Source of the DNA: Acidobacteriota bacterium
Lineage (GTDB): Bacteria > Acidobacteriota > Terriglobia > Terriglobales > Acidobacteriaceae
NCBI GenBank assembly: GCA_021802085.1
Contig: JAKAAZ010000098.1
Location: 1-12,179 of the forward strand
Length of the DNA stretch: 12,179 bases
Direction of reading: 5' to 3'
Shown: positions 1-6,758 of the stretch, in pieces
Layout of the letters: every line of letters begins with the position of its first letter
Position numbering within the stretch: position 1 is the first letter of the stretch
Translations under genes and position numbers: made by a program
The notes under the pieces: generated by a model
Told to the model about the DNA's origin: nothing
Seen by the model: the letters and a program-made list of their open reading frames with translations, nothing else
Database searches by the model: none

Positions 1-126
1 GAGCCTGTCGGGCATAGATTTTTCGTCGTTTAGAATCAACAATTCACCAAATCTACCACGTTTGGTAGGTTATTGATTCTATGTGGTTTATCAAATTTCC
101 AACTCTTATGAGCGACACACTCCTAG
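1..126. repeat. Nested-palindrome element, tandem copy 1
   Basis: First of two head-to-tail units of exactly 126 bp. Both begin GAGCCTGTCGGGCATAGATTT and end with CTCCTAG. The ends of the unit are roughly complementary (left GAGCCTGTCGGGCATA, right TATGAGCGACACACTCCT), although the right arm of this copy has diverged. A second, inner inverted repeat lies in the middle: AGAATCAA near 33 pairs with TTGATTCT near 73, and ACCAAA pairs with TTTGGT inside that. No ORF of note is present. The unit may start left of the window, because the sequence begins exactly at the repeat. It resembles a REP/BIME or MITE-type non-autonomous element; the class is an inference. Confidence 0.75.
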
Positions 127-252
127 GAGCCTGTCGGGCATAGATTTCAGGCCCCTTAAAATCAACAACATACAAAATCTACCATGTTTGGTATGTTGTT
201 GATTCTATGTTGGTTACAAAATCTCAAACCCTTATGCCCGACACGCTCCTAG
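127..252. repeat. Nested-palindrome element, tandem copy 2
   Basis: Second 126-bp unit, directly abutting copy 1. Its terminal arms are nearly perfect: AGGAGCCTGTCGGGCATA at 125-142 against TATGCCCGACACGCTCCT at 233-250, with one mismatch in 18. The inner stem is a perfect 14-bp inverted repeat, AATCAACAACATAC at 160-173 and GTATGTTGTTGATT at 191-204. The whole unit can therefore fold into one long interrupted hairpin or cruciform. Copy 2 keeps the outer arms better than copy 1. In both copies the inner stem is recognisable despite sequence differences, which suggests that structure is what is conserved. No coding potential seen. Confidence 0.8.
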
Positions 253-290
253 CAGATGCCTTGGTCTGGTGAACGTTGGTTCGAGCGATT

Positions 291-366
291 TGTCATCCTG
301 AGCGCAGCGAAGAACCTTGTGGTTTGCCGATAAAACGCGAGGTCCTTCGCTGCGCTCAGGATGACA
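291..366. repeat. Inverted repeat with 27-bp arms (acidobacterial-type intergenic repeat)
   Basis: The left arm (291-317, beginning TGTCATCCTGAGCGCAGCG) and the right arm (340-366, ending CGCTCAGGATGACA) are reverse complements at 26 of 27 positions, separated by a 22-bp spacer. I recall TGTCATCCTGAGCG-type sequences as very abundant intergenic repeats in Acidobacteriota genomes; that is memory, not a search. It lies 68 bp beyond the stop of the M50 protease gene and could also stop transcription of the minus-strand operon, but no T-run follows on that strand. Confidence 0.7.
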
Positions 367-434
367 CCGGCTTGGGATCGACATCTCAACAACGCCTGAC
401 GCAATCCTCTTTCGATGGTATCGGAAGTGCAGCC

Positions 435-1130
435 CTACATGCTGAGCAGAATGTGGTTGAAGACCGACAGCATCGGACTGACGATCATGCCAATAAATCG
501 TGCGCCAAAAAAGAAGATCAGAATCAGGCCGATCATGCCGATGGAGTCGTACACGCGCAGCCAGTTATAGGGCAGCATGTGGCGGACCACGTGGCTGCCA
601 TCCAATGGCGGCAATGGGATCAGGTTGAAGGCCATCAGGATCAGATTCAATAACACGGCGTAGTAAAGCAGCATCGTAGTTGGGAACAAGATCGGGCTCG
701 CGTTCATGACGTTTGGGTCGATCATGCCCATTTGCGCGGCCATCATGGCGGAAATCACCGTGGGCGCGTTGATGAACTTCAACACCAGCAGGATCACCGT
801 GGCGGCAATCGCGGTCAACAGGTTACTGGCGGGCCCGGCAAGCGTGGTCAGGATGTCGTCGCGCTTTATGTTCTTGAAATTGCGCGTTGTCACTGGCGTT
901 GGCTTGGCCCAGCCGATCAACGGAAACCCGGCGTACACGCACAGCAGTGGAATTAGGACGGTGCCGAACGGGTCGATGTGCTTGATTGGGTTCAGCGTGA
1001 CCCGGCCCAGCATACGGGCCGTCGGATCGCCCAGCCGCCACGCCATCCAGCCGTGCGACGCCTCGTGCAGGCTGATGGCAAACAGCAGCACAACGATTTG
1101 AAAAATGATGAGTACAGCGTGTAGATTCAT
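435..1130 (-). CDS. Site-2 protease family (M50) membrane zinc metallopeptidase
   Basis: Predicted 231-residue polytopic inner-membrane protease of the S2P/M50 family, the class that cleaves substrates inside the membrane. The zinc-binding HExxH motif is HEASH at residues 22-26, in the first hydrophobic segment. It is followed by LNPIKHIDPFGT (about 46-57), AGPASN (98-103) and the C-terminal NLIPLPPLDGS (169-179), whose Asp177 should be the third zinc ligand. These are the hallmark motifs of the compact bacterial M50 subgroup, which lacks a PDZ domain, and the length is normal. The start ATG has AAGGA close upstream, a rather short spacing. It is the last gene of a minus-strand run (trpD, SIMPL protein, LbH protein, this), 82 bp after its neighbour. 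Family assignment is secure; its substrate cannot be inferred. Confidence 0.93.
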   Translation of the reverse strand: MNLHAVLIIFQIVVLLFAISLHEASHGWMAWRLGDPTARMLGRVTLNPIKHIDPFGTVLIPLLCVYAGFPLIGWAKPTPVTTRNFKNIKRDDILTTLAGPASNLLTAIAATVILLVLKFINAPTVISAMMAAQMGMIDPNVMNASPILFPTTMLLYYAVLLNLILMAFNLIPLPPLDGSHVVRHMLPYNWLRVYDSIGMIGLILIFFFGARFIGMIVSPMLSVFNHILLSM

Positions 1131-1212
1131 GCGTCCTTGCCGATGGTAGCACGCGAGCCAGCGTTAGCAGGTGTTTCGCAGTTGGGGGTGAACAGCAGGC
1201 TTCGTGCGCGAA

Positions 1213-1848
1213 TCAGGCGCGATCTTCGCGAAGCCGATCCAGCCTGGTGGGAGCATGGTTGATATCGCCGGTGTGGGAGTCGACGCGCGCGTAGTCGGGA
1301 ATCGACGATCCCGCGGGCACGACGATTTCGCTGCGATCGTCGAGCAGGACATGCTGGTGGATAGTGCAACGATCTTCAATCGTCAGGTTATACCCGAAGC
1401 TGAATTCGACGTCGTGAAAGATCTTCACATCCCTGCCCATGTGTTTGAAAATGTGGCGGCCCAGCATGGCGCGAAAATGAAATCCCAGCCAATGGTTCAG
1501 GCCGACCGGCGAGCGATCGAACATTCTCCAGAACCAGATCAGCGGCTTGACGCGGGCGTATTTTTCTTCATCCACGTCGGTGTAATATTCCGCCTCCAGC
1601 GTAATGTTGCGCGGATCGAGGGTCAGCTGAAGCACGTTGAACGGCAGCTCCGTCACCATGGTGAAGTTGAGTTTGCCTCCATGCGGGCGGCCCAGATAGA
1701 GCTGGTGCAGCTCGTCGCGGACAATTTCGCTGAGCAATGCGGGGTTGTGATGGCGCGTGAATTCAATGTCCAGGTGCGCGATCCAGCGTATAAATGCGGC
1801 CTCCGCATCGGGCAGAGGTTTCAACTCGCGATATTGCTCATCTTCCAT
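1213..1848 (-). CDS. Short left-handed beta-helix (acyltransferase-like) protein
   Basis: 211-residue soluble protein with no signal peptide or membrane segment. Residues 1-120 are charged and aromatic and match no family I recognise. From about residue 139 it resembles hexapeptide-repeat (LbH) acyltransferases: GRDVKIFHDVEFSFGYNL, TIEDRCTIHQHVLLDD, then SSIPDYARVDSHTGDIN, similar to the DYxxIYSHTHD-type segment of maltose/galactoside-acetyltransferase-like proteins. The helix ends soon after, so only about three coils are present and the downstream coils usual in this fold are missing. Catalysis is therefore unproven; residual or structural use is possible. The start is supported by AGGAGT at 1855-1860, 6 nt upstream. 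It lies 47 bp after the SIMPL gene and 82 bp before the M50 gene, probably in one transcript. Confidence 0.7.
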   Translation of the reverse strand: MEDEQYRELKPLPDAEAAFIRWIAHLDIEFTRHHNPALLSEIVRDELHQLYLGRPHGGKLNFTMVTELPFNVLQLTLDPRNITLEAEYYTDVDEEKYARVKPLIWFWRMFDRSPVGLNHWLGFHFRAMLGRHIFKHMGRDVKIFHDVEFSFGYNLTIEDRCTIHQHVLLDDRSEIVVPAGSSIPDYARVDSHTGDINHAPTRLDRLREDRA

Positions 1849-1895
1849 CGGCGCACTCCTATGGAAAGGTTAGCAGCAGCCAGCGCGTCGCCGGG

Positions 1896-2642
1896 TTACT
1901 GGATCGCGAAGACTGCATAGACGGTAGCCGACCGCTCCACTTTGTTCGGTTCAATGGCAAGCGGCGCTGGGGCAGGTTCTGCTCGCGCTGCCGCACCCAT
2001 CGCCATTGCTCGCATCATCGGTCGGGGCCCCTCAGGCGCTTGATTGCTGGCATACATCAACTCCCCTAATTGGATGCCGAGTCCCTGGGCCATCTGCAAG
2101 GCAATCGCGCGAGCACGGGTGAGCGCTTTGCCGGCTGCCTGCGCCTCCAGCTCCTTCTCATCGGCAACGGTCCAGTCGATCTGCCCGCTTTGGTTGGCGC
2201 CTGCGCTCACCGCGGTATTCAACACCCTCGCCGCTTCATCCGCCTTGGTCTGGACGGTCCAGCTTTGACGCACCTGAAACCGCTTCTGTGCCTGCTCGGG
2301 AGGCGTTAGCTTCTCCAATTCGTAGGGCTGTGTTTCACCGACGCTCTGCGATTCGCTTTGGATCGCAGTCTTGGCTACACCCTTGTCTGTAAGCGCGCCT
2401 ATGATTGCATTTGAGGCTCTTGAACCTTCGGCGTACGCGTCCTGTGCATCCGGAGCGTATGCGACAAAGCCAACATGCACCGTCGCTATATCCGCCATGG
2501 CTCTGGCGGAATCCGTCGCCGTAATGGCGATGGTGCGGTTGTCCTTGTCGATCTGAATCTGCTGTGCGGACGCCGACACGACCAGAAGCGTGCTGGCGAT
2601 TCCGGTCATCAAGAAACCCGTACAACTGGGACGAAATCTCAT
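1896..2642 (-). CDS. SIMPL domain-containing (DUF541) exported protein
   Basis: 248-residue protein starting MRFRPSCTGF. A basic N-terminus, a hydrophobic core (about 9-24) and an ASA|QQ cleavage site at 26/27 indicate a Sec signal peptide, so it should act in the periplasm or be anchored to the envelope. The mature part fits the SIMPL/DUF541 family: ITATDSARAMADIATVHVGF near the N-terminus, an acidic/alanine-rich helix, a SWTVQTKADEAARVLNTAV segment, a long alanine-rich helix (KALTRARAIALQMAQGLG) and a final strand RSATVYAVFAI. Family members such as E. coli YggE are linked to oxidative-stress tolerance, but no biochemical activity is established. A longer reading frame begins at 2909, but it would overlap trpD; GGAGG 5 nt before 2642 and the signal peptide fix this start. 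Confidence 0.88.
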   Translation of the reverse strand: MRFRPSCTGFLMTGIASTLLVVSASAQQIQIDKDNRTIAITATDSARAMADIATVHVGFVAYAPDAQDAYAEGSRASNAIIGALTDKGVAKTAIQSESQSVGETQPYELEKLTPPEQAQKRFQVRQSWTVQTKADEAARVLNTAVSAGANQSGQIDWTVADEKELEAQAAGKALTRARAIALQMAQGLGIQLGELMYASNQAPEGPRPMMRAMAMGAAARAEPAPAPLAIEPNKVERSATVYAVFAIQ

Positions 2643-2647
2643 GCAAT

Positions 2648-2652
2648 CCTCC
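2648..2652 (-). promoter_or_regulatory. Ribosome binding site of the SIMPL gene
   Basis: GGAGG on the minus strand, 5 nt upstream of the ATG at 2642. This perfect Shine-Dalgarno core selects the start that carries the signal peptide and rules out the upstream in-frame start inside trpD. Confidence 0.8.
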
Positions 2653-2688
2653 GGGGATTCCGATGCGCCAGATTCTATTCCAATCGTG

Positions 2689-3747
2689 TCATTTTTGTAG
2701 ATCGGCCTGCGTACACTTACCAAATTCCACCAGTGCGGCCACCATTTGGCGCACTGCGCCTGAATCGATGGCTCGCCCAGAAAGTTCAATGCCAGCGCAA
2801 AAATCCGGCGCGATACCTGCCGCGACCAAGGTTGCCGCCGCATTGACCAGAACAATGTCGCGCCTTGGACCGGCTTCGCCTTCGAATATGGCTCGCAGGA
2901 TGGCGACATTCTCCTGAGCGTCGCCGCCCTGGAGAGAGGAGAGCGGTGCCGGTTTCAGGCCAGCAGTCTCAGGAGAAAATTTGAAGAGGTGAAATGCGCC
3001 GTCCTTCACTTCGGCGATCTCCGTTTCTCCGCTGAGAGTAATTTCATCCAGGCCATCCGATCCGTGCACAACGAAGCCGTGTCGCACGCCCAGCTTGACC
3101 ATGGTTTCCGCGACCAACGGAACCAGTTCGGCGGCATAAACGCCCAGGACCTGCGTGGGCGCGTGTGCTGGGTTCGTGAGGGGACCGAGAACGTTGAATA
3201 TAGTGCGCATGCCCAGAGAGCGCCGAATCGGTTGCACGCGTCGCATCGCCGGATGCATCAACGGAGCAAAAAGAAAAACAAATCCTGTGGCACGCAGGCA
3301 GCGAACAGCGTCCTCGGGAGCGAGCGCCGTCGGTACTCCAAGCGCATCCAATACATCCGCCGACCCGCAGCGGCTGGTCAGGTTGCGATTGCCGTGCTTG
3401 GCGATCTTCGCTCCTGCGGCCGCAGCAATCAGTGCAACAGCGGTGGAAATATTGAACGTTCCGCTAGCATCGCCTCCTGTGCCGCAGGTATCCACCAGAG
3501 AAGCACGTTCGTCGTCGGTGAATGGCAAAGTTACGGCAGTCGCGCGCATGGCGTCGGCAAAACCGGTCAATTCGTCGGCGGTCACCCGACGCGCCGCCAG
3601 CGCAGTTAGGAACTCCGCGATATACGCGTCCGGCAACAAGTTCCGGGTGTCTTCCAGGATGGTCTGCATCGCGGCGCGGGCCTGCTGGCGGCTCAGCGTC
3701 GCATGTTGTTCGGTTAGGAGGAACAATACGTTTGTGAGGTCTGCCAT
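2689..3747 (-). CDS. trpD: Anthranilate phosphoribosyltransferase
   Basis: 352-residue cytoplasmic enzyme joining anthranilate to PRPP to give phosphoribosylanthranilate in tryptophan synthesis. The N-terminal helical region (about 1-75) is followed by the PRPP-binding glycine loop DTCGTGGDASGTFNIST (86-102). Next comes the KHGNR...SRCGSADVLDALG motif (117-137) and then RRVQPIRRSLGMRTIFNVLGPLTNPA in the middle, all diagnostic of TrpD rather than thymidine/pyrimidine phosphorylases. The length is normal for the family. The ATG at 3747 has only a weak Shine-Dalgarno, but the N-terminal helix begins where expected. No other trp gene is in view: trpD heads a run of envelope-type genes, 46 bp before the SIMPL gene, and is divergent from sucC. 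Confidence 0.96.
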   Translation of the reverse strand: MADLTNVLFLLTEQHATLSRQQARAAMQTILEDTRNLLPDAYIAEFLTALAARRVTADELTGFADAMRATAVTLPFTDDERASLVDTCGTGGDASGTFNISTAVALIAAAAGAKIAKHGNRNLTSRCGSADVLDALGVPTALAPEDAVRCLRATGFVFLFAPLMHPAMRRVQPIRRSLGMRTIFNVLGPLTNPAHAPTQVLGVYAAELVPLVAETMVKLGVRHGFVVHGSDGLDEITLSGETEIAEVKDGAFHLFKFSPETAGLKPAPLSSLQGGDAQENVAILRAIFEGEAGPRRDIVLVNAAATLVAAGIAPDFCAGIELSGRAIDSGAVRQMVAALVEFGKCTQADLQK

Positions 3748-3914
3748 CGAGAGCTGTAGTCGTAATCCACGAGTCCGCGGGTGCGCCGGTTTGCTCGCCC
3801 CCGCCTCGTCCGATAGTATCGAATGTTCGCTGTGTTTTGTTTTTTCTTGTCCGCAGGCGCCGGTTTACTGTGCCATCCGGCCCAGCGACGCGTCTTACAA
3901 TAAGAGTCATCCTT
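3748..3914. promoter_or_regulatory. Divergent intergenic region between trpD and sucC
   Basis: This 167-bp spacer must hold promoters for both the trpD run (minus) and sucCD-ndk (plus). A TACAAT at 3896-3901 is a good -10-like hexamer for sucC, but it sits only 13 nt from the ATG and no -35 is found at standard spacing. If it is used, the leader would be very short, which would fit the lack of a strong Shine-Dalgarno before sucC. A short palindrome CGATAGTATCG at 3811-3821 contains a TACTAT on the minus strand. Neither assignment is firm. Confidence 0.35.
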
Positions 3915-5093
3915 ATGAAAATTCACGAATATCAGGCAAAAGACATTCTTGCGAAATACGGCGTCGCTGTACCCCGCGGTGAAGTGGCCAACACGGTAGA
4001 AGAAGCGGTCGATGTCGCCAAAAGGCTGTTTGCCGCCGGGGCCAATGGCGTGGTGGTCAAGGCCCAGATTCACGCAGGCGGCCGCGGCAAAGGCGGCGGC
4101 GTCAAGGTCGCGAAAAATCTGGCTGAGGCAGAGGAGTACGCCAAAAAAATTCTTGGAATGCAATTGGTGACCCATCAGACCGCGCCAGAAGGCCAGAAGG
4201 TCAAGCGCCTGCTGATTGAAGAGACGGCTGCGATCGATCGCGAGCTGTACCTGGGGATGGTGCTCGATCGAGCGGCGGCGAAGCTGGTGTTCATGGCCTC
4301 GAAGTCTGGCGGCATGGAGATCGAAGAAGTAGCCGCGAAAACTCCCGAGGCCATCTTCAAGGAGCATATCGATCCAGCATTGGGCTTTCAGCCATATCAG
4401 GCGCGCAAGCTGGCCTTTGCCCTTGGATTGAATCCGACGCAGATCAACCAGGCCGTTCAATTCATGACTGGCCTCTACAAAGCGTGCATCGAGACAGACT
4501 CCTCGCTGATGGAGATCAATCCGTTCATCACCACGAAGGACGGAAAGCTGTTCGCGCTCGACTGCAAGATGAACTTCGACGATAATGCGATGTTCCGGCA
4601 TAAGGACCTGAAGGAGCTGCGCGACACCAACGAAGAGGACCCTCTCGAAGTCGAAGCTTCCAAGTTCGCGCTGAACTACATCCGGCTGGACGGCGACATT
4701 GCCTGCATGGTGAACGGGGCGGGACTGGCGATGGCGACCATGGATATCATCCAGTACGCGGGCGGCTCGCCGGCAAACTTTCTTGACGTCGGAGGGGGCG
4801 CGAATCAGGAGCAGATCGAAAATGCGTTTCGTATTTTGCTTTCCGATAAGAACGTGAAGGCCGTATTCATCAATATCTTCGGCGGCATTCTGCGCGTCGA
4901 TACGCTGGCGCGCGGCGTCGTGGAGGCGGCACAGAAGATGAATGTGAAGGTGCCGGTAATTTTGCGGCTCGAAGGCACCAACGTGGAAGAAGGGCGACAG
5001 ATTCTGAAGGAGTCGGGTCTGAATTTCATCATTGGACAAACCATGAAGGATGCGGCCGAGAAGGCCGTGGCTGCCGCGAGAGGGAGCAAATGA
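3915..5093 (+). CDS. sucC: Succinate-CoA ligase [ADP-forming], beta subunit
   Basis: 392-residue ATP-grasp subunit of succinyl-CoA synthetase, which couples succinyl-CoA cleavage to NTP formation in the TCA cycle. It begins with MKIHEYQAKDILAKYGV, the typical SucC N-terminus. The glycine-rich nucleotide loop VKAQIHAGGRGKGGGVK is at 48-64. Further on are EINPF and DCKMNFDDNA of the ATP-grasp metal site. The CoA-ligase half carries MVNGAGLAMATMDIIQYAGG...NFLDVGGGA and INIFGGILRVDTLARGVVEA. The frame stays open upstream to 3837, but the family start is the ATG at 3915, giving a length close to E. coli SucC (388). It overlaps sucD by 4 nt (ATGA), so translation is probably coupled. Confidence 0.97.
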   Translation: MKIHEYQAKDILAKYGVAVPRGEVANTVEEAVDVAKRLFAAGANGVVVKAQIHAGGRGKGGGVKVAKNLAEAEEYAKKILGMQLVTHQTAPEGQKVKRLLIEETAAIDRELYLGMVLDRAAAKLVFMASKSGGMEIEEVAAKTPEAIFKEHIDPALGFQPYQARKLAFALGLNPTQINQAVQFMTGLYKACIETDSSLMEINPFITTKDGKLFALDCKMNFDDNAMFRHKDLKELRDTNEEDPLEVEASKFALNYIRLDGDIACMVNGAGLAMATMDIIQYAGGSPANFLDVGGGANQEQIENAFRILLSDKNVKAVFINIFGGILRVDTLARGVVEAAQKMNVKVPVILRLEGTNVEEGRQILKESGLNFIIGQTMKDAAEKAVAAARGSK

Positions 5094-5965
5094 GCGTACT
5101 CGTCGACAAGAAAACGCGCTTGATCGTGCAGGGAATTACTGGCCGCGAAGGCACCTTCCATGCCAAGGGTTGCGCCGAATATGGCACCAAAGTGGTTGGC
5201 GGCGTGACACCGGGCAAAGGCGGAACCACCCATGAAGGCTGGCCAGTGTTCGACACGGTCGAGCAGGCCGTCAACAAGACCGGCGCCAATGCCACGGTGA
5301 TTTTTGTCCCGCCGCCTTTTGCGGCGGACGCGATTCTGGAAGCGGAAGATGCCGGGCTGCCGCTGATCGTCTGCATCACGGAAGGAATTCCGACCCTCGA
5401 CATGGTGCGCGTGTGGGAGAAGCTGAAGCATTCCACCTCGCGACTCATCGGGCCAAATTGTCCAGGTATCATCTCGCCGGGAAAATGCAAAATCGGGATC
5501 ATGCCAGGCCGGATTCACGCCGAAGGTAGCGTCGGTATCATTTCTCGTTCCGGCACGCTTACGTATGAGGCCGTCTTCCAACTGACCCAGCGGGGCATTG
5601 GCCAATCAACCGCCATCGGCATTGGCGGCGATCCGATCATCGGAACCACCCATGTCGATGGGCTTCGTCTCCTGAATGAAGATCCCGACACGGAAGCGAT
5701 CATCTTGATCGGCGAGATCGGCGGAACGGCGGAAGAGGCTGCCGCCGAGTATGTGAAACATCACGTGAAAAAGCCAGTCGTGGGCTTCATCGCCGGGCAG
5801 ACGGCGCCCCCAGGACGCCGCATGGGTCATGCCGGTGCCATCATTTCCGGAGGGCAGGGAACAGCAGCCGACAAGATGAAGGCCCTGGAAGCAGCCGGCA
5901 TCCACGTCGTCAAGTCCCCGGCACTGATTGGCGAGACACTGGCACGGGTAATTGGCAAGGCGTAA
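5090..5965 (+). CDS. sucD: Succinate-CoA ligase, alpha subunit
   Basis: 291-residue alpha subunit of succinyl-CoA synthetase. It holds the CoA site and the histidine phosphorylated during catalysis. The N-terminal Rossmann region has VQGITGREGTFHAKGCAEYG (13-32) and VGGVTPGKGG (36-45). ITEGIPTLDM (96-105) and RLIGPNCPGIISPG (118-131) follow, then SRSGTLTYEAV (152-162). The active-site His is H247 in GHAGAIISGGQGTA. All key elements are intact and the length is normal. It starts inside the end of sucC (ATGA overlap at 5090-5093), with GAGGGAG a few bases upstream, and ndk follows 46 bp after its stop. Confidence 0.97.
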   Translation: MSVLVDKKTRLIVQGITGREGTFHAKGCAEYGTKVVGGVTPGKGGTTHEGWPVFDTVEQAVNKTGANATVIFVPPPFAADAILEAEDAGLPLIVCITEGIPTLDMVRVWEKLKHSTSRLIGPNCPGIISPGKCKIGIMPGRIHAEGSVGIISRSGTLTYEAVFQLTQRGIGQSTAIGIGGDPIIGTTHVDGLRLLNEDPDTEAIILIGEIGGTAEEAAAEYVKHHVKKPVVGFIAGQTAPPGRRMGHAGAIISGGQGTAADKMKALEAAGIHVVKSPALIGETLARVIGKA

Positions 5966-5998
5966 GCAGTATCAACGTATTTGTATTTCCAACAACTG

Positions 5999-6004
5999 AA
6001 GGAG
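5999..6004 (+). promoter_or_regulatory. Ribosome binding site deciding the ndk TTG start
   Basis: AAGGAG ends 7 nt before TTG at 6012. The next codons are CAA CGT ACT TTC, matching the Ndk N-terminus (QRTFSIIKPDAV). No ATG or GTG lies at a usable distance, so TTG is the initiation codon. Confidence 0.85.
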
Positions 6005-6011
6005 AGTTTCT

Positions 6012-6425
6012 TTGCAACGTACTTTCAGCATCATCAAACCGGATGCAGTCCGCAAGGGCCATACCGGGGCCGTCCTCGCCATGATTGAAAAAGCAGGCTT
6101 TCAGCTTGTTGCCATCAAGAAATTATCGATCAGCAAACAGCAGGCCGCAGGTTTTTATGCGGTCCATGCCCAGCGGCCATTCTTCAATTCACTGACTGAC
6201 TTTATGTCCTCAGGGGCCATTTTCGTCATGGTGTTGGAGAAAGAGAACGCGATCGCCGATCTGCGCAAGCTGATGGGCGCAACCAATCCGGCGAACGCGG
6301 AAGAAGGTACGATCCGGAAGAAGTTTGCCGGCAGCATCGAGGAAAATACCATCCACGGATCGGATGCCGAAGAAACCGCGAAGTTTGAGATCGGCTACTT
6401 TTTCGCCGGCTACGAATTGGCATAG
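6012..6425 (+). CDS. ndk: Nucleoside-diphosphate kinase
   Basis: 137-residue cytoplasmic enzyme that moves the gamma-phosphate from ATP to other (d)NDPs through a phosphohistidine. It begins QRTFSIIKPDAV with the conserved Lys9. MGATNPANAEEGTIR (88-102) is the nucleotide-binding stretch, and the catalytic histidine is H115 in NTIHGSD, the Ndk signature. The C-terminus ends GYFFAGYELA. It is full length. The start codon is TTG, supported by a strong AAGGAG 7 nt upstream. It lies 46 bp behind sucD on the same strand, so it is likely cotranscribed with the TCA-cycle ligase that feeds NTP pools. A terminator-like structure begins 28 nt after the stop. Confidence 0.96.
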   Translation: MQRTFSIIKPDAVRKGHTGAVLAMIEKAGFQLVAIKKLSISKQQAAGFYAVHAQRPFFNSLTDFMSSGAIFVMVLEKENAIADLRKLMGATNPANAEEGTIRKKFAGSIEENTIHGSDAEETAKFEIGYFFAGYELA

Positions 6426-6453
6426 CATTGGAGTCCGCCGCTCGTACACATCT

Positions 6454-6513
6454 GCCACTTATCCAGGCGGCAGCACACTGGCTTGCCGCCGAAGAAGTGG
6501 CTGATCTTTTTTT
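6454..6513 (+). terminator. Two-stem rho-independent-like terminator of sucCD-ndk
   Basis: The outer stem GCCACTT (6454-6460) pairs with AAGTGGC (6495-6501). The inner stem GGCGGCA (6466-6472) pairs perfectly with TGCCGCC (6484-6490) around an 11-nt loop. Small internal loops separate the stems. TGATC follows and then seven T at 6507-6513. The 5-nt gap before the T-run is slightly long for a canonical terminator. Position just after ndk and before a convergent gene supports the call. Confidence 0.6.
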
Positions 6514-6758
6514 GCAAGCTTGCGGACGATCTACCGTACTGTGGGCGAGCAAGCGAAGAGTTCCGCTGGGCCCGGTTAGCGGGAACCTGGGTGCGAAAAC
6601 AGGCCTTAATTCGGACTGGACCTTGATGGAAGAACTACAGAGCGGAATGGAAGGAATGTTCAGGGCTGGGGGGGAGCCTGATTTCCAATCCGCTCTATGT
6701 TGCGATAGTCATCTTCGCGCGCTTTGCCCGTCAAAGTACGAAAGTGCACATACTTTCG
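6514..6758. other. Intergenic spacer between convergent ndk and barrel genes, with a long hairpin
   Basis: No credible gene here. Besides the ndk terminator to its left, it holds a hairpin with 13-nt arms, AGAGCGGAATGGA (6639-6651) and TCCAATCCGCTCT (6684-6696), complementary at 12 of 13 positions. Its loop contains a second partial stem (CAGGGCT/AGCCTG) around a G7 run. A shorter perfect 8-bp hairpin, ACGAAAGT (6738-6745) with ACTTTCGT (6752-6759), touches the stop codon of the minus-strand barrel gene. Either could act as an mRNA 3' end for that gene, but neither is followed by a T-run on the minus strand. Confidence 0.5.

Noticed and set aside
1..252. CRISPR array
   Set aside because: Only two units of 126 bp, each internally palindromic with no repeat-spacer alternation, and no cas genes nearby.
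276..653. 125-codon plus-strand frame across the inverted repeat and the M50 gene
   Set aside because: It is formed by the repeat arms and by antisense of the protease gene; no motifs.
1204..1920. 238-codon plus-strand open frame opposite the LbH gene
   Set aside because: Antisense to a gene with a good ribosome binding site and recognisable motifs; no family features of its own.
2643..2909. N-terminal extension of the SIMPL gene up to 2909
   Set aside because: It would overlap trpD by more than 200 bp and bury the signal peptide 89 residues inside the protein; the GGAGG before 2642 gives the proper start.
3714..5039. 441-codon minus-strand open frame opposite sucC
   Set aside because: It lies entirely antisense to a secure sucC plus the trpD start; the translation shows no recognisable motif and reflects codon bias of the sense gene.
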